A stretch of DNA of 64,000 nucleotides from Paenibacillus taichungensis. Its GTDB lineage: Bacteria; Bacillota; Bacilli; Paenibacillales; Paenibacillaceae. Under the pieces are notes generated by a model. It was given only the letters and a program-made list of their open reading frames with translations, ran no database searches and was not told the DNA's origin. The stretch spans positions 248,001 through 312,000 of the forward strand of contig NZ_QEVW01000012.1 in the NCBI RefSeq assembly GCF_003287275.1, read 5' to 3'. The first letter of the stretch is position 1, and every line of letters begins with the position of its first letter. The translations under genes were made by a program, and so were the position numbers. Positions 9,831-18,905 of the stretch are shown one piece after another.

Positions 9831-11183
9831 TTACATCCCAAACGCTGCTTTCACCGTATCCACCAAAAACGTCAGGTCATCCTCTGTTGAGGAAAGTGGC
9901 GGAGCGATAATCAGGACATTGCTGAAGCCAGGAATAGTGTCTCCATTTTTACCGATGATGACCCCTTTTTGCTTGCAAGCGGCGATAATTGAACCAACAA
10001 AGGCATCGGATGAAGGTACTTTGGTTACTTTATCTTCGACCAGTTCGATACCGTACAGGAAACCTACTCCGCGAACATCGCCTACATTGGCGTGATCAAC
10101 AAGTGTACGCAATTCGCTTAATATTTCATTGCTCTGATAATCCACTTTAGCTACAATATTTTCCCGCTCTATGATCTCTATATTTTTAAGTGCTACGGCA
10201 CAGGAAGCTGGATGTCCCCCATAAGTAGACACATGCCGGAACTGATTATTATGCCCGGAGCCCTTGAAGGACTCGTAGATTTCTGCCTTCACTGCCGTTG
10301 CTCCAAGGGGTAAATAACCGCTCGTTAGCCCTTTTGCCATCGTAATGATGTCTGGCTGCACGCCCTCGTAATGCATAAAACCAAACATTTTGCCCGTGCG
10401 ACCATATCCCGAAACCACTTCATCCATAATGAGCAGTACATCATATTTCTCACAAATCTCGGCGACACGTTGCAAATAACCGTCAGATGGAATAATAACC
10501 CCGCCACCCGAAATGAAGGGTTCCATGATGACACCTGCGACGCTATCTGCTCCTTCCCAAACGATCATCTCTTCCAACATGTTAGCTGCAATAATATCTG
10601 CTTCCGGCGTATCCCCAAATGGAGAGCGATAGCGATAAGGAGGCTGTACATGCAGGAATCCAGGTGCAGGAGGATCGTACCGATGGCGACGATTAGCTTG
10701 CGCTGTTGCACTCAACGCTCCCAACGTATTGCCATGGTATGCCCGGTATCTGGAAATGAATTTATATTTTCCGGGATTTCCGTTTTGCGCATGGTATTGA
10801 CGAGCAATTTTGAACGCAGTCTCATTCGCTTCTGATCCACTGTTGGAAAAAAAGGTTTTATACTCTCCCCCACCCAACAATTCACTGATTTTTGCCGCAA
10901 GCTCGATGGCAGGCTCGTGACTTATGGTTAAGGGAGAATAGGATAATTTCATCATTTGCGCTGCGGCAGCATCAGCGATTTCCTTGCGTCCATGCCCCAG
11001 ATTTAAGCACCATAGTCCCGATACACCATCGAAATAGCGATTGCCGTCTATATCCGTGAACCACGAGCCTTCACCGGACGTCGCAATGATAGGATTGGCT
11101 CCGTCGATGTCTTTATAGAGGGCATGCCATAAATGCTTTTGATCTTTTTCAATCAATGTATGTGTCTCTTCCTTTGTTTTCAA
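9831..11183 (-). CDS. Class III (omega) aminotransferase, candidate taurine/amine:pyruvate aminotransferase
   Basis: A 450-aa fold-type I PLP enzyme. The GSEAN motif lies at 116-120, the PLP-contacting Asp at D254 (LIMDEVVSG) and the Schiff-base lysine at K284 (MAKGLTSGYLPLG). These enzymes move the amino group of an omega-amine to pyruvate or 2-oxoglutarate. It starts with TTG after GGGAGGAAATGAT. It is the last gene of the aldehyde dehydrogenase - TauE/SafE - alanine dehydrogenase - aminotransferase operon. Alanine dehydrogenase next door would regenerate pyruvate and release ammonium, which favours a pyruvate-dependent enzyme such as taurine:pyruvate aminotransferase. The amine itself cannot be read from sequence; beta-alanine, GABA or putrescine-type amines remain possible. 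Confidence 0.82.
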   Translation of the reverse strand: MKTKEETHTLIEKDQKHLWHALYKDIDGANPIIATSGEGSWFTDIDGNRYFDGVSGLWCLNLGHGRKEIADAAAAQMMKLSYSPLTISHEPAIELAAKISELLGGGEYKTFFSNSGSEANETAFKIARQYHAQNGNPGKYKFISRYRAYHGNTLGALSATAQANRRHRYDPPAPGFLHVQPPYRYRSPFGDTPEADIIAANMLEEMIVWEGADSVAGVIMEPFISGGGVIIPSDGYLQRVAEICEKYDVLLIMDEVVSGYGRTGKMFGFMHYEGVQPDIITMAKGLTSGYLPLGATAVKAEIYESFKGSGHNNQFRHVSTYGGHPASCAVALKNIEIIERENIVAKVDYQSNEILSELRTLVDHANVGDVRGVGFLYGIELVEDKVTKVPSSDAFVGSIIAACKQKGVIIGKNGDTIPGFSNVLIIAPPLSSTEDDLTFLVDTVKAAFGM

Positions 11184-11206
11184 ATCATTTCCTCCCCCGG
11201 TATGAA

Positions 11207-12343
11207 TTAAGAAACTGCAACGACTTCTTTTGTGACCAACGTTTCAAGAGGTGTAAATGGTAAATTCATGGCTTGTGCTACAGCTTGGAATGTGACCTCG
11301 CCCTTAAACGTGTTAACCCCTTTTGCTACTGCCGGATTGTTCAACACTGCTTGTTCAAATCCCTGGTTTGCAATAAACAGCCCATATTGACCTGTTGCAT
11401 TCGTTAAAGCGTAGGTCGCCGTTCTTGCGACAGCTCCCGGCATGTTGGCCACAGAATAATGTATTACTCCATGCTTCACATAAGTAGGCTGATCGTGGGT
11501 GGTTGTATGGTCAACGGTTTCAATGGAACCGCCCTGGTCAATCGCAACATCGACGACTACAGAGCCGGGCTCCATCTCCTTAATCATGCTTTCTGTCACG
11601 AGTTGAGGAGCTCTGGCACCCGGAATCAGTACAGCACCGATGAGCAGATCCGCTTTCTTGACCTCCTCAGCAATGTGGAAACGATCCGAGATAACGGTTT
11701 GCACGCGTCCTTCAAACAGATCATCGAGCTGTCTGAGCCGCTCCGGATTGACGTCAAGAATCGTCACATTAGCACCCAACCCAACCGCCATCTTCGCTGC
11801 GTTTGTTCCGACAACTCCGCCACCAATAATAACCACATTCGCAGGTTTTACTCCGGGAACACCGCTAATGAGCACACCTTTTCCACCTTGGAACTTCTCC
11901 AGAGAGTGAATTCCGACTTGAACGGACATTCTTCCAGCGACCTCACTCATCGGTGTTAAGAGTGGCAAGGAGCCATTGTCAAGCTGAATGGTTTCATAGG
12001 CGATAGCTGTCACTTTTTTCTCCATAAGCTTATGGGTCAATGCCGATTCAGCCGCAAGATGCAAATACGTAAATAAAATCAAATTTTTGCGAAAATAAAT
12101 GAATTCCTCTTGTTGAGGCTCTTTCACCTTCATAACCATCTCCGCTGACCAGGCCTCCGCTGCTGATGAAACAATCGTCGCGCCCGCCTGAACATATGCG
12201 TCATTGCTAATCCCGCTGCCCAGCCCAGCGCCATCTTCGATCTGTACCTCGTGTCCGGCATTCACAAATGACAAGACGCCTGCCGGGGTTATCGCTACCC
12301 GGTTTTCGTTGTTTTTGATTTCTTTCGGTACGCCTATAATCAT
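11207..12343 (-). CDS. ald: Alanine dehydrogenase
   Basis: A 378-aa cytosolic NAD-dependent enzyme that interconverts L-alanine with pyruvate, NADH and ammonium. The N-terminus [20 protein letters not shown], the TYLHLAAE segment with the catalytic His, and the Rossmann motif [14 protein letters not shown] are characteristic, and the length matches the family. It sits 23 bp upstream of the aminotransferase gene and 29 bp downstream of the TauE/SafE gene. In this setting it would deaminate the alanine formed by the aminotransferase, delivering ammonium and recycling pyruvate. The start ATG follows GGGAGTGTGTGAGAC. Confidence 0.95.
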   Translation of the reverse strand: MIIGVPKEIKNNENRVAITPAGVLSFVNAGHEVQIEDGAGLGSGISNDAYVQAGATIVSSAAEAWSAEMVMKVKEPQQEEFIYFRKNLILFTYLHLAAESALTHKLMEKKVTAIAYETIQLDNGSLPLLTPMSEVAGRMSVQVGIHSLEKFQGGKGVLISGVPGVKPANVVIIGGGVVGTNAAKMAVGLGANVTILDVNPERLRQLDDLFEGRVQTVISDRFHIAEEVKKADLLIGAVLIPGARAPQLVTESMIKEMEPGSVVVDVAIDQGGSIETVDHTTTHDQPTYVKHGVIHYSVANMPGAVARTATYALTNATGQYGLFIANQGFEQAVLNNPAVAKGVNTFKGEVTFQAVAQAMNLPFTPLETLVTKEVVAVS

Positions 12344-12372
12344 GTCTCACACACTCCCGATTCAATTTGTAT

Positions 12373-13128
12373 TTAATACAATAATAGAATACCTGTAATA
12401 AAAATGATGGAATGGACTACGATTAAAAATGACTTTTCCGATATTTTTTCATTAAGTCGTTTGCCTGCAAAACCACCTGCATATATAAAAGGAATAAATA
12501 ACAGTACAAGCAGCAGATTTTGAATGGATAGGGTTCCGAGAGCCAAATAAGTCAGGATTTTAATGGAGTCCATAACGGCCAGCAGCATGGCAATATTTGC
12601 CGTAAACTGTTTTTTGGAGAATGATGAATCATGGAGAAATAATACGATTAATGGCAAACCACCCGAGTTCGCCGCTGCGCCAACAAATCCGGATGCAAAT
12701 GCGCCTAGCTGATAAAGAATCCTTTTTGGGGTGCTGTTACTAGCTGTTTCACCACTTGTTACCGTATCTTTCTTTTTACGACTTGCAATGAGCATGACTC
12801 CCATAACGATTGCACTAATACCAATGGCTGGTTTCAGAATATGATCAGCTACGTAGGCCAGGATGATACTCCCGAAGAGTGTACCTATTAAAGCCATCGG
12901 CAGCATTCTGGCAATTAACCTCCACTGAATCGATGCGCGATGCACTCTTGCACCTGTAAAATTGCTAAACCACAGAATGGGAGCCAACAGCGTCGTCGCT
13001 GTGGCAGAAGAAACGAACAACGTAAGAATTGGATTTAATATCATGCCGGCCCCAAAACCAAACCCTACTTTGGCAAGACCGCTAAGTACCGCGAAGAGAA
13101 TGAGAATTCCTACTAAACCTGCGCCCAT
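12373..13128 (-). CDS. TauE/SafE-family (sulfite/organosulfonate) permease
   Basis: A 251-aa integral membrane protein with about eight hydrophobic segments and two related halves, typical of the TauE/SafE (COG0730) family. Characterised members export sulfite, sulfoacetate or other small organic acids; most are uncharacterised. The N-half motif GFGAGMILNPILTLF and the C-half GFVGAAANSGGLPLIVLFLH match the family. It lies between an aldehyde dehydrogenase and alanine dehydrogenase genes, the same partners as in the known taurine-nitrogen route that excretes sulfoacetate. Export of the carboxylate left after nitrogen removal is therefore inferred. The ribosome-binding site is AAGGAGCTGAGAAGG. 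Confidence 0.83.
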   Translation of the reverse strand: MGAGLVGILILFAVLSGLAKVGFGFGAGMILNPILTLFVSSATATTLLAPILWFSNFTGARVHRASIQWRLIARMLPMALIGTLFGSIILAYVADHILKPAIGISAIVMGVMLIASRKKKDTVTSGETASNSTPKRILYQLGAFASGFVGAAANSGGLPLIVLFLHDSSFSKKQFTANIAMLLAVMDSIKILTYLALGTLSIQNLLLVLLFIPFIYAGGFAGKRLNEKISEKSFLIVVHSIIFITGILLLY

Positions 13129-13159
13129 TCCTTCTCAGCTCCTTATACGTTCCTTCGAT

Positions 13160-14578
13160 TCAAGTACGTACATAGACGGTTTTCCATTCCGTAAAGAATT
13201 TGATAGCATGACTTCCCTGTTCACGGAAACCGCCAATGCCTGTTGCTTTGATCCCACCAAATGGCATATGGGGTTCGCTATAAGTCGAAGGCATATTAAT
13301 ATGAACCAACCCAGACTCAATCTCATCTGTATACTTCATGGCCGTAGCAATATCTCTTGTGTAAATTGTTGAAGATAATCCGTATTCAATGGCATTGGAC
13401 TGTTTTAGGCAATCCTCAAAATCGGAGAATTGAATTAGCGCCAATACGGGGCCGAAGATTTCTTCATTCGCAATCGTCATCTGCTGTGTAACATGATCAA
13501 ACAGCTTGGGTTTGATGAAAAAGCCACCTTGCGCCCATTCTTCTTCTGGTTCATCCTCACCATATATGAGAGTTGCACCCTCTGATTTTGCTATCTCAAC
13601 ATACGAGCGGATGGTATCGTATTGCCGTTGATCCACTACCGGGCCAATTATTGATGATTCATCTGTCGGCAGACCCAAGGTTACATTATTTAACGTTGCA
13701 ATCATGTGATCGCGGAACGTTTCATATATCGAATCATGGACAAAAATACGACTTGTTGCAGTGCAACGCTGTCCCGCGTCCAATAAACCACCTGACACAA
13801 TATCCAGACAAGCCTGCTTGATATCCGCATCCGGCATAATGATAAATGGATTTTTACCGCCCATCTCCGCCTGAAAACGAACGCCTCGCGGCGCCAATAC
13901 CTGATGAATCGTTTGTCCTGTCCTCGTCGAGCCTGTAAACGTAACCGCCTTGATCTGTTCATCCGCTGCAAATGTTTCACTGACCAGAGGACCATCGGCA
14001 ATCAGCATGGTGACTACATTTTTCGGCACACCCGCTTCTTCCAACAAAGACATAAATTTTTGGGAGATCATTAGAGACTGCGGTGCAGGCTTCCACACAA
14101 TGCTATTGCCTGCGACCAATGCGGGCGCCATTTTCCAAATCGGAATCGCTAGAGGAACATTCCATGGTGTGATGACACCTACAGTCCCCAGAGGTTGTTG
14201 TTTGGTATAAGCGAACACGCCGGCTTGTCTGGAAGGGATGGTCTCGCCAGTCATGCGGTAACCTTCTCCTGCGAAGAAACGGAGAAACGAAATACTGCGA
14301 TGGATCTCAGCTACGCCATCCCGCAGGCATTTCCCCACTTCTGTCGTTACCAGAAGACCCCATTCTTCTGCTCGGTCCTCGAGCAATTGAGCTATCTTTA
14401 GCAACAGTTCTCCTCTCACGGGTGCAGGTACTTTACGCCAATTTTTTTGAGCTGCGGCAGCTGCGGCAATGGATTCCTCAATTTCAACCTTGTTCATCAA
14501 TGGAAATTCAGCTAGCACTTGCTTGGTGGATGGGTTAATTGAAACCAGTTTTTCCTGTTGCATGAATGTACTTGTCAT
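13160..14578 (-). CDS. NAD(P)-dependent aldehyde dehydrogenase
   Basis: A 472-aa soluble aldehyde dehydrogenase. Visible catalytic elements are N140 (TPWN), K163 (WKPAP), the FTGS loop near 214, general base E238 (AEMGGKNP) and nucleophile C272 (DAGQRCTATSR). The GQRCTATSR form resembles the oxoglutarate-semialdehyde dehydrogenase branch rather than betaine-aldehyde types. The start ATG (MTSTFMQQEK) follows GGGAGAGATGAC; a longer frame starting MMNSSSS lacks a site and would cover the operator. As first gene of the operon it would oxidise the aldehyde produced by the aminotransferase. If the amine were taurine, the substrate would be sulfoacetaldehyde (SafD role), but this is inference. Upstream lie a putative GntR operator and a GlnR/TnrA-type box. 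Confidence 0.9.
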   Translation of the reverse strand: MTSTFMQQEKLVSINPSTKQVLAEFPLMNKVEIEESIAAAAAAQKNWRKVPAPVRGELLLKIAQLLEDRAEEWGLLVTTEVGKCLRDGVAEIHRSISFLRFFAGEGYRMTGETIPSRQAGVFAYTKQQPLGTVGVITPWNVPLAIPIWKMAPALVAGNSIVWKPAPQSLMISQKFMSLLEEAGVPKNVVTMLIADGPLVSETFAADEQIKAVTFTGSTRTGQTIHQVLAPRGVRFQAEMGGKNPFIIMPDADIKQACLDIVSGGLLDAGQRCTATSRIFVHDSIYETFRDHMIATLNNVTLGLPTDESSIIGPVVDQRQYDTIRSYVEIAKSEGATLIYGEDEPEEEWAQGGFFIKPKLFDHVTQQMTIANEEIFGPVLALIQFSDFEDCLKQSNAIEYGLSSTIYTRDIATAMKYTDEIESGLVHINMPSTYSEPHMPFGGIKATGIGGFREQGSHAIKFFTEWKTVYVRT

Positions 14579-14593
14579 GTCATCTCTCCCACT

Positions 14594-14614
14594 TGTAAGG
14601 ATGTATTTACAACT
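14594..14614 (-). promoter_or_regulatory. Candidate GntR operator (copy 1), before the aldehyde dehydrogenase gene
   Basis: On the plus strand it reads TGTA-N2-GATGT-N2-TTACAACT. The same pattern occurs at 18543-18563 before the amidohydrolase gene. The core TGTA...TACA is an imperfect palindrome. It sits 16-36 bp upstream of the aldehyde dehydrogenase start codon, so a bound protein would block transcription or early elongation. A 14-bp perfect palindrome, TGATGAATTCATCA, lies right beside it at 14618-14631. Assignment to the GntR protein encoded at 14736-15515 is inferred from sharing between the two operons. Confidence 0.55.
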
Positions 14615-14662
14615 ACTTGATGAATTCATCATAAGATATAACGAATTGATTTTGTTTAATTA

Positions 14663-14679
14663 CGTTAGATTTTCTGACA
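14663..14679. promoter_or_regulatory. GlnR/TnrA-type box before the aldehyde dehydrogenase operon
   Basis: CGTTAGATTTTCTGACA matches the consensus TGTNANATTTTNTNACA at every fixed base except the first. It lies about 85 bp upstream of the aldehyde dehydrogenase start, on the promoter-distal side of the operator, a position compatible with activation. It suggests nitrogen control of the amine-degradation operon. Confidence 0.6.
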
Positions 14680-14697
14680 TGTTTTTTAAGAGAAATT

Positions 14698-14731
14698 AAA
14701 AAAGTGAAGAGCATCTGCGCTCCTCACTTTT
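14698..14731 (-). terminator. Intrinsic terminator of the amidohydrolase-MFS-gntR operon
   Basis: The arms AAAGTGAGGAGC and GCTCTTCACTTT (minus strand) have one mismatch and are followed by a T-run. It starts 5 bp after the gntR stop, so it separates this operon from the aldehyde dehydrogenase operon. Confidence 0.8.
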
Positions 14732-14735
14732 CCTA

Positions 14736-15515
14736 CTAAAAGTGGATCGGTCCAATAGGCATCAATTCCTCATGCATTGACCCAGCCTGGTTTTTTCCAA
14801 CTTGCTCAATCGTAAAGCGGAATCTTGAACCCAAATATAAAGCTTTATACTTCTCAATCGGCACATTTCTTTCGTTATGCGCTACACCATTCCATAAAAT
14901 CATTGGCGTTCCTGTGTCCACTTGCAAAAGCTCAGCTTCCTCGGCTAATGCCCCAACAGCCTGAAAGGATTGAGAAGAGCCCATGGCGACATGACCTTTA
15001 CGCTGCAATAAATCATATAAAGGCACCCCTTCGAGATCTTCCTCCAATAAGCCCGGATAGAGCTGGCAAGGGATAAATGAAGTTCGAATAGCAAGCGGTT
15101 CATCATTAGCCAGACGAAGGCGCACGATTTTAAACACATTGCTTCCTGGAATTATCGAGAGTTCTTCCGCAAGGTTGTCAGATGCCTGAATAATCTGGCC
15201 ATGAATCAGCTTTGCCTGATCCGTCAAACCACTTGCACGCATTCCCTCGGCAAACGTCGTAAATACATTTGCGTTTCCAGTGATAATTGGTGAGGAAACG
15301 AATGTTCCCAAACCTCTCTTTTTGATGAGATAACCTTCTTGCACAAGCTCACCAATGGCTTGTCGTACTGTGGGGCGACTAATACCATGCTGCTGTGCCA
15401 AATCCATTTCCGAAGGAATTTTCTCCCCTTTTTTTAATATTTCAGTATCAATCTGATGCAAAATCCATTCTTTCAATTGCGTATAATAAGGGAGTTTACT
15501 TTTGTTATCAATCAA
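14736..15515 (-). CDS. GntR/HutC-family transcriptional regulator (UTRA domain)
   Basis: A 259-aa regulator. The winged helix-turn-helix is in residues 1-75 (IPSEMDLAQQHGISRPTVRQAIGELVQEGYLIKKRGLGTFV). A UTRA effector-binding domain fills about 90-245. HutC-type proteins usually repress catabolic operons until a pathway metabolite binds UTRA. The start codon overlaps the stop of the MFS gene by 4 bp, so it is the last gene of amidohydrolase-MFS-gntR. A repeated TGTA...TACA element before both this operon and the aldehyde dehydrogenase operon is the likely operator, implying control of both and autoregulation. The inducer is unknown. Confidence 0.9.
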   Translation of the reverse strand: MIDNKSKLPYYTQLKEWILHQIDTEILKKGEKIPSEMDLAQQHGISRPTVRQAIGELVQEGYLIKKRGLGTFVSSPIITGNANVFTTFAEGMRASGLTDQAKLIHGQIIQASDNLAEELSIIPGSNVFKIVRLRLANDEPLAIRTSFIPCQLYPGLLEEDLEGVPLYDLLQRKGHVAMGSSQSFQAVGALAEEAELLQVDTGTPMILWNGVAHNERNVPIEKYKALYLGSRFRFTIEQVGKNQAGSMHEELMPIGPIHF

Positions 15516-16774
15516 TGTTCACTCACTCCTTTCGCCAATTCTGGAATGATCAATCGTTTCTGGCTGGATTGTAGGCCCAGGAAAGCCAGGAATATAAGGA
15601 TACCAAAAGCACTCAATAACCAGACGGCACCATTATAGGACCCGTCAAAAAAGTCAATGATAAGTCCCATCCCTACAGGTGCCGCAAATCCCGCGATCTG
15701 TGACCCTATATTTACCAGCCCAACGGCAGAGCCAATCGTCTCTTCAGGCAAACGCTTAATGGGAAGGCTGAAAATGATAACTGACAGGAAGGCAGAGAAT
15801 ATAGGCATAATCGATTGGTATATGATTACACCTGTAACCGATGCCGCGTGAAACATTAAATATACTGTTACAGCCAGCGCAATACCGCTAAATGCACCGA
15901 ACCATTTCTCTTGTCCACCTTTTACTTTGTCCATAACAGCTCCGGCAATCAGGAAGAAAACAATACCTGACACTGCCGGAATCATTTGCAAAATGCCCAA
16001 TGAAGATAGACTGATGCCACGTTCATTCACCAGATACGTAGGCATCCACGAAGATGTGCCCCAACTGATAAAGCCGTAACCGAACGATGCGATCATCAAA
16101 CTCCAAATCATTGGTGTTCGCAACAAAGCCTTAATATTACCCTTGGCTTGAGGCCCTTCTTGTTTGATGGGAAGGACATTGTTCGTGACTTGTTGCTTCA
16201 AGACGCTTGGTTTTAAGAAAATCCAGTACAATAAGGCAATGCACAGTCCACATGTCCCGATAATTAAAAACATGGTCCGCCAGCCAAATTGCACAAGCAT
16301 CGTTGTTGTGAGAATAGGTGCGATGACACCTGCTACGGTTAGCGCGGAAAGAAAAATCGACATGGCGCGAGAACGTCTATTTTCATCAATACTGGTTGAG
16401 ATCAATTTGGAACCTGCTGGGAAGAAACTTCCCTCTGCCAGACCAAAAAGAAAACGGATAACTAGCAGAGAGGCAAAAGACCAGGCTATGGCTGTTAAAC
16501 CCGTAAATATGGAAAAACCAATAATTGAAATGAATAAAATAATTTTTTCTCCAAATCGGTCCGAAAGCCAGCCACCCGGAATCTGCATGAGAGCATATCC
16601 CAAGAAAAAGATACTTAACATCAAACCGCTGGCTGAAGCGCTCAGCTGAAATTCATCAGAAATTTGCACAACCCCGAAGTTGATGACAAACCGATCAAAT
16701 GCAGAAAACAAATTTCCGATAAACAGCAGAAAAATGATCATTTTGGTATGTTTCAACGCTCCAGCTCTGCTCAA
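15512..16774 (-). CDS. MFS transporter, anion:cation symporter type
   Basis: A 420-aa transporter with 12 predicted membrane helices. The loop after helix 2 (GGWLSDRFGEK) carries the MFS signature, and the segment RFLFGLAEGSFFPAGSKLIS is typical of the ACS branch, which imports organic anions such as hexuronates, phthalate and pantothenate. It lies between the amidohydrolase gene (48 bp upstream) and gntR (4-bp overlap). It probably imports the substrate of the pathway; a negatively charged amide or sulfonate would fit the family preference, but that is inference. Confidence 0.87.
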   Translation of the reverse strand: MSRAGALKHTKMIIFLLFIGNLFSAFDRFVINFGVVQISDEFQLSASASGLMLSIFFLGYALMQIPGGWLSDRFGEKIILFISIIGFSIFTGLTAIAWSFASLLVIRFLFGLAEGSFFPAGSKLISTSIDENRRSRAMSIFLSALTVAGVIAPILTTTMLVQFGWRTMFLIIGTCGLCIALLYWIFLKPSVLKQQVTNNVLPIKQEGPQAKGNIKALLRTPMIWSLMIASFGYGFISWGTSSWMPTYLVNERGISLSSLGILQMIPAVSGIVFFLIAGAVMDKVKGGQEKWFGAFSGIALAVTVYLMFHAASVTGVIIYQSIMPIFSAFLSVIIFSLPIKRLPEETIGSAVGLVNIGSQIAGFAAPVGMGLIIDFFDGSYNGAVWLLSAFGILIFLAFLGLQSSQKRLIIPELAKGVSEH

Positions 16775-16821
16775 AGCATGTTCCTCCTTCTATTATAGAC
16801 GTTTCGTTTACACTGTCACTT

Positions 16822-18471
16822 CTAAACCCTTACAATCTTGTTCTCGTATTCGACTACACCATCAATGATGGTATACAAAACTTCTATATCTTTAATCTCC
16901 AGTGGATTGACTGCTGTTAGATCCTTATCCAACACTGCGAAATCCGCAAATTTTCCAATCTCAATGCTTCCGGAATCCTTCTCCTGAAAATTCAATACGG
17001 CTCCGTCGATTGTCATTGCTTTCAAGGCCGTAATCACATCGACTTTTTGCTCATGTCCCAATATGTCACCTTCTCTGGTTTGACGGTTCACTGCAGCCCA
17101 TATTAAGAATAAAGGAGAAATCGGTGTTACAGGACAATCTGAATGAAGGGTGAACAACAGGTTACGATCTACCGCATCTTTCAAAGGACTTATTCTTCTC
17201 GCGCGTTCGGGACCCAGAAAAATCTGCTCATGACGTTGGCCCCAATAATAGACATGATTGATGAAAAATGAACCCGCTACGTTCAACTCCGCCATTTTGT
17301 CCAAATCTTCGTTCGTCGCCATTTGCACATGCTCAATCCGGTGGCGATGGTCCATTCGTGGCGATTGTTGCAATGCAAATTTAAAACCTTCCAAAATTGA
17401 GCCAATGGCCCGGTCGCCGTTGCCGTGAATAGCAATTCGAAATCCTCGTTTGTGCAAGCTGGAAATAATTTCGTTCAGAGCGGCCTGCTCAAAGAATAGA
17501 TCTCCATACACTTCATCGTTGCAGTAATAAGGTTCTCTCAGAGCACCAGTCAACCCTTGTATTGACCCATCCTGAAACAATTTGGCACTGTCCAGACGAG
17601 CTCTTCCATTGGAGCGCTTCTGGATTTCCTGTGCCAACTCACTTGCAGTGTAATTTGAAAATACGCCCTGCTCCGTTAATAAAGAATTCATAATCATAAG
17701 CTGTAATCGCATAGGGGTAATGCCGCTTTTCGCCGCTTCGAGTATAATGTCGAGACTCTCCTGATCCCACACACCCGCATCCGTGTTCGTAGTAATGCCT
17801 TGCGCGACGTAATCTTGAGATGCTTCCCCCACTCGTTCCAGAAAAGTGGACTTATCCATTACCGGAAGTACCGATTGAAAAGCATTCATCGCAGGAGCTT
17901 CATACAGGACCCCGTTTAATCTGCCCGAAATATCACTGCCAAAATGGGGATTATCACCAATCTGTTCAGCATCAATGCCTGCTAGCTCAAACGCCCTGGA
18001 ATTGGCAACGGCAATATGACCGCTAATATGTGTAATGTAGACGGGGTGATTCGGAGCAACCTGATCCAGATCCATACGGGTTGGATGACGGTTGTCAGCC
18101 AGGGATGTATCATCGTAACTATGGCCCTGTATCCACTCTCCAGCAGACGTGCTGTCTACTTTCTCTTCGATCGCATGTAAAATATCCTGAATCGTGGCAT
18201 TTAGGGGACTGCTGCAATCCACGTTCCCCTTTAAGTAGGCACATGCCAGGATATGATTATGCGTTTCGATAAACCCCGGAATGACCGTTGCGCCTCTTAA
18301 ATTCATCACTCTGGTTTGTGCTGTCATGTTCAACTCATCTAAAGGCGGCTCCGGCTGGCTCCAAATACCGCTGATTCTGCCCTTGCTTACAGCGACCGAC
18401 CCTGCAATTTGATTTTTACTGTCCAACGTGATGATATTTGCATTGGTGATTAGTAAATCCACGTTTTTCAT
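16822..18471 (-). CDS. YtcJ-type metal-dependent amidohydrolase
   Basis: A 549-aa member of the amidohydrolase superfamily (Amidohydro_3/YtcJ group). Metal and active-site landmarks are ETHNH (the HxH motif), IHGNGDRAI, RHRIEH and HSDCPVTP; the N- and C-terminal strands form the small beta-sandwich. Family members hydrolyse C-N bonds in amides or cyclic amides, and no specific substrate can be read. It is the first gene of an operon with an MFS carrier and a GntR regulator. Next to an aminotransferase/aldehyde dehydrogenase operon with a shared operator, it may free the amine from an N-acyl or N-carbamoyl precursor. The start ATG (MKNVDLLITNANIITLD) is a typical N-terminus. Confidence 0.87.
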   Translation of the reverse strand: MKNVDLLITNANIITLDSKNQIAGSVAVSKGRISGIWSQPEPPLDELNMTAQTRVMNLRGATVIPGFIETHNHILACAYLKGNVDCSSPLNATIQDILHAIEEKVDSTSAGEWIQGHSYDDTSLADNRHPTRMDLDQVAPNHPVYITHISGHIAVANSRAFELAGIDAEQIGDNPHFGSDISGRLNGVLYEAPAMNAFQSVLPVMDKSTFLERVGEASQDYVAQGITTNTDAGVWDQESLDIILEAAKSGITPMRLQLMIMNSLLTEQGVFSNYTASELAQEIQKRSNGRARLDSAKLFQDGSIQGLTGALREPYYCNDEVYGDLFFEQAALNEIISSLHKRGFRIAIHGNGDRAIGSILEGFKFALQQSPRMDHRHRIEHVQMATNEDLDKMAELNVAGSFFINHVYYWGQRHEQIFLGPERARRISPLKDAVDRNLLFTLHSDCPVTPISPLFLIWAAVNRQTREGDILGHEQKVDVITALKAMTIDGAVLNFQEKDSGSIEIGKFADFAVLDKDLTAVNPLEIKDIEVLYTIIDGVVEYENKIVRV

Positions 18472-18542
18472 TTTGACTGCCCCCTTGCGAATGAATGATG
18501 TACTCTCTTTCCCCTGCTGTTTTAGTACCTTCTCTTGTCATC

Positions 18543-18563
18543 ATGTAGTGATGTCATTACAAC
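18543..18563 (-). promoter_or_regulatory. Candidate GntR operator (copy 2), before the amidohydrolase operon
   Basis: Plus strand reads TGTA-N2-GATGT-N2-TTACAACT, identical at all fixed positions to copy 1 at 14594-14614. It is centred about 82 bp upstream of the amidohydrolase start and overlaps a CATCA...TGATG inverted repeat. Confidence 0.55.
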
Positions 18564-18579
18564 TGATACTACAGTTATC

Positions 18580-18879
18580 TTAAAAAAAATCGTTCTTGTT
18601 GTCCGTATATGTGTTATATAATCTAACACTGTTTTTCTTTTTCTGATCTTGCTTGATATCGAACGTTCTAAATCCATCCTCTAAATGATTCGCGATTTCC
18701 ATAAGCATCTCAATATCCTTGAATGAATATTTTCGATTCCCTGTAGTTGATCTTTCGGGAAAGATCAGCCCCCGTTCCTCGTAATATCGAATTTTTCTGG
18801 CTGATAAACCTGTCAAATCGCAAACGGTTCCGATGGTAATCACCTTTCTCTCTTTATAATTGTCCTTGTCTTCTACCAT
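18580..18879 (-). CDS. TnrA/GlnR-like MerR-family regulator
   Basis: A 99-aa protein. Residues 13-75 (VITIGTVCDLTGLSARKIRYYEERG and GNRKYSFKDIEMLMEIANHLEDG) closely resemble the winged helix of Bacillales TnrA and GlnR, the MerR-type regulators of nitrogen metabolism. The C-terminal tail (about 76-99) is short and does not resemble the glutamine-synthetase-sensing tail of either protein, so it could be a divergent paralogue with different control. The start ATG follows GAGGTGAGATATTA. A perfect TGTNA-N7-TNACA box lies 27-43 bp upstream of the start, suggesting autoregulation, and a near-perfect one lies before the aldehyde dehydrogenase operon. Confidence 0.8.
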   Translation of the reverse strand: MVEDKDNYKERKVITIGTVCDLTGLSARKIRYYEERGLIFPERSTTGNRKYSFKDIEMLMEIANHLEDGFRTFDIKQDQKKKNSVRLYNTYTDNKNDFF

Positions 18880-18905
18880 TAATATCTCACCTCACTTGTA
18901 ATATG

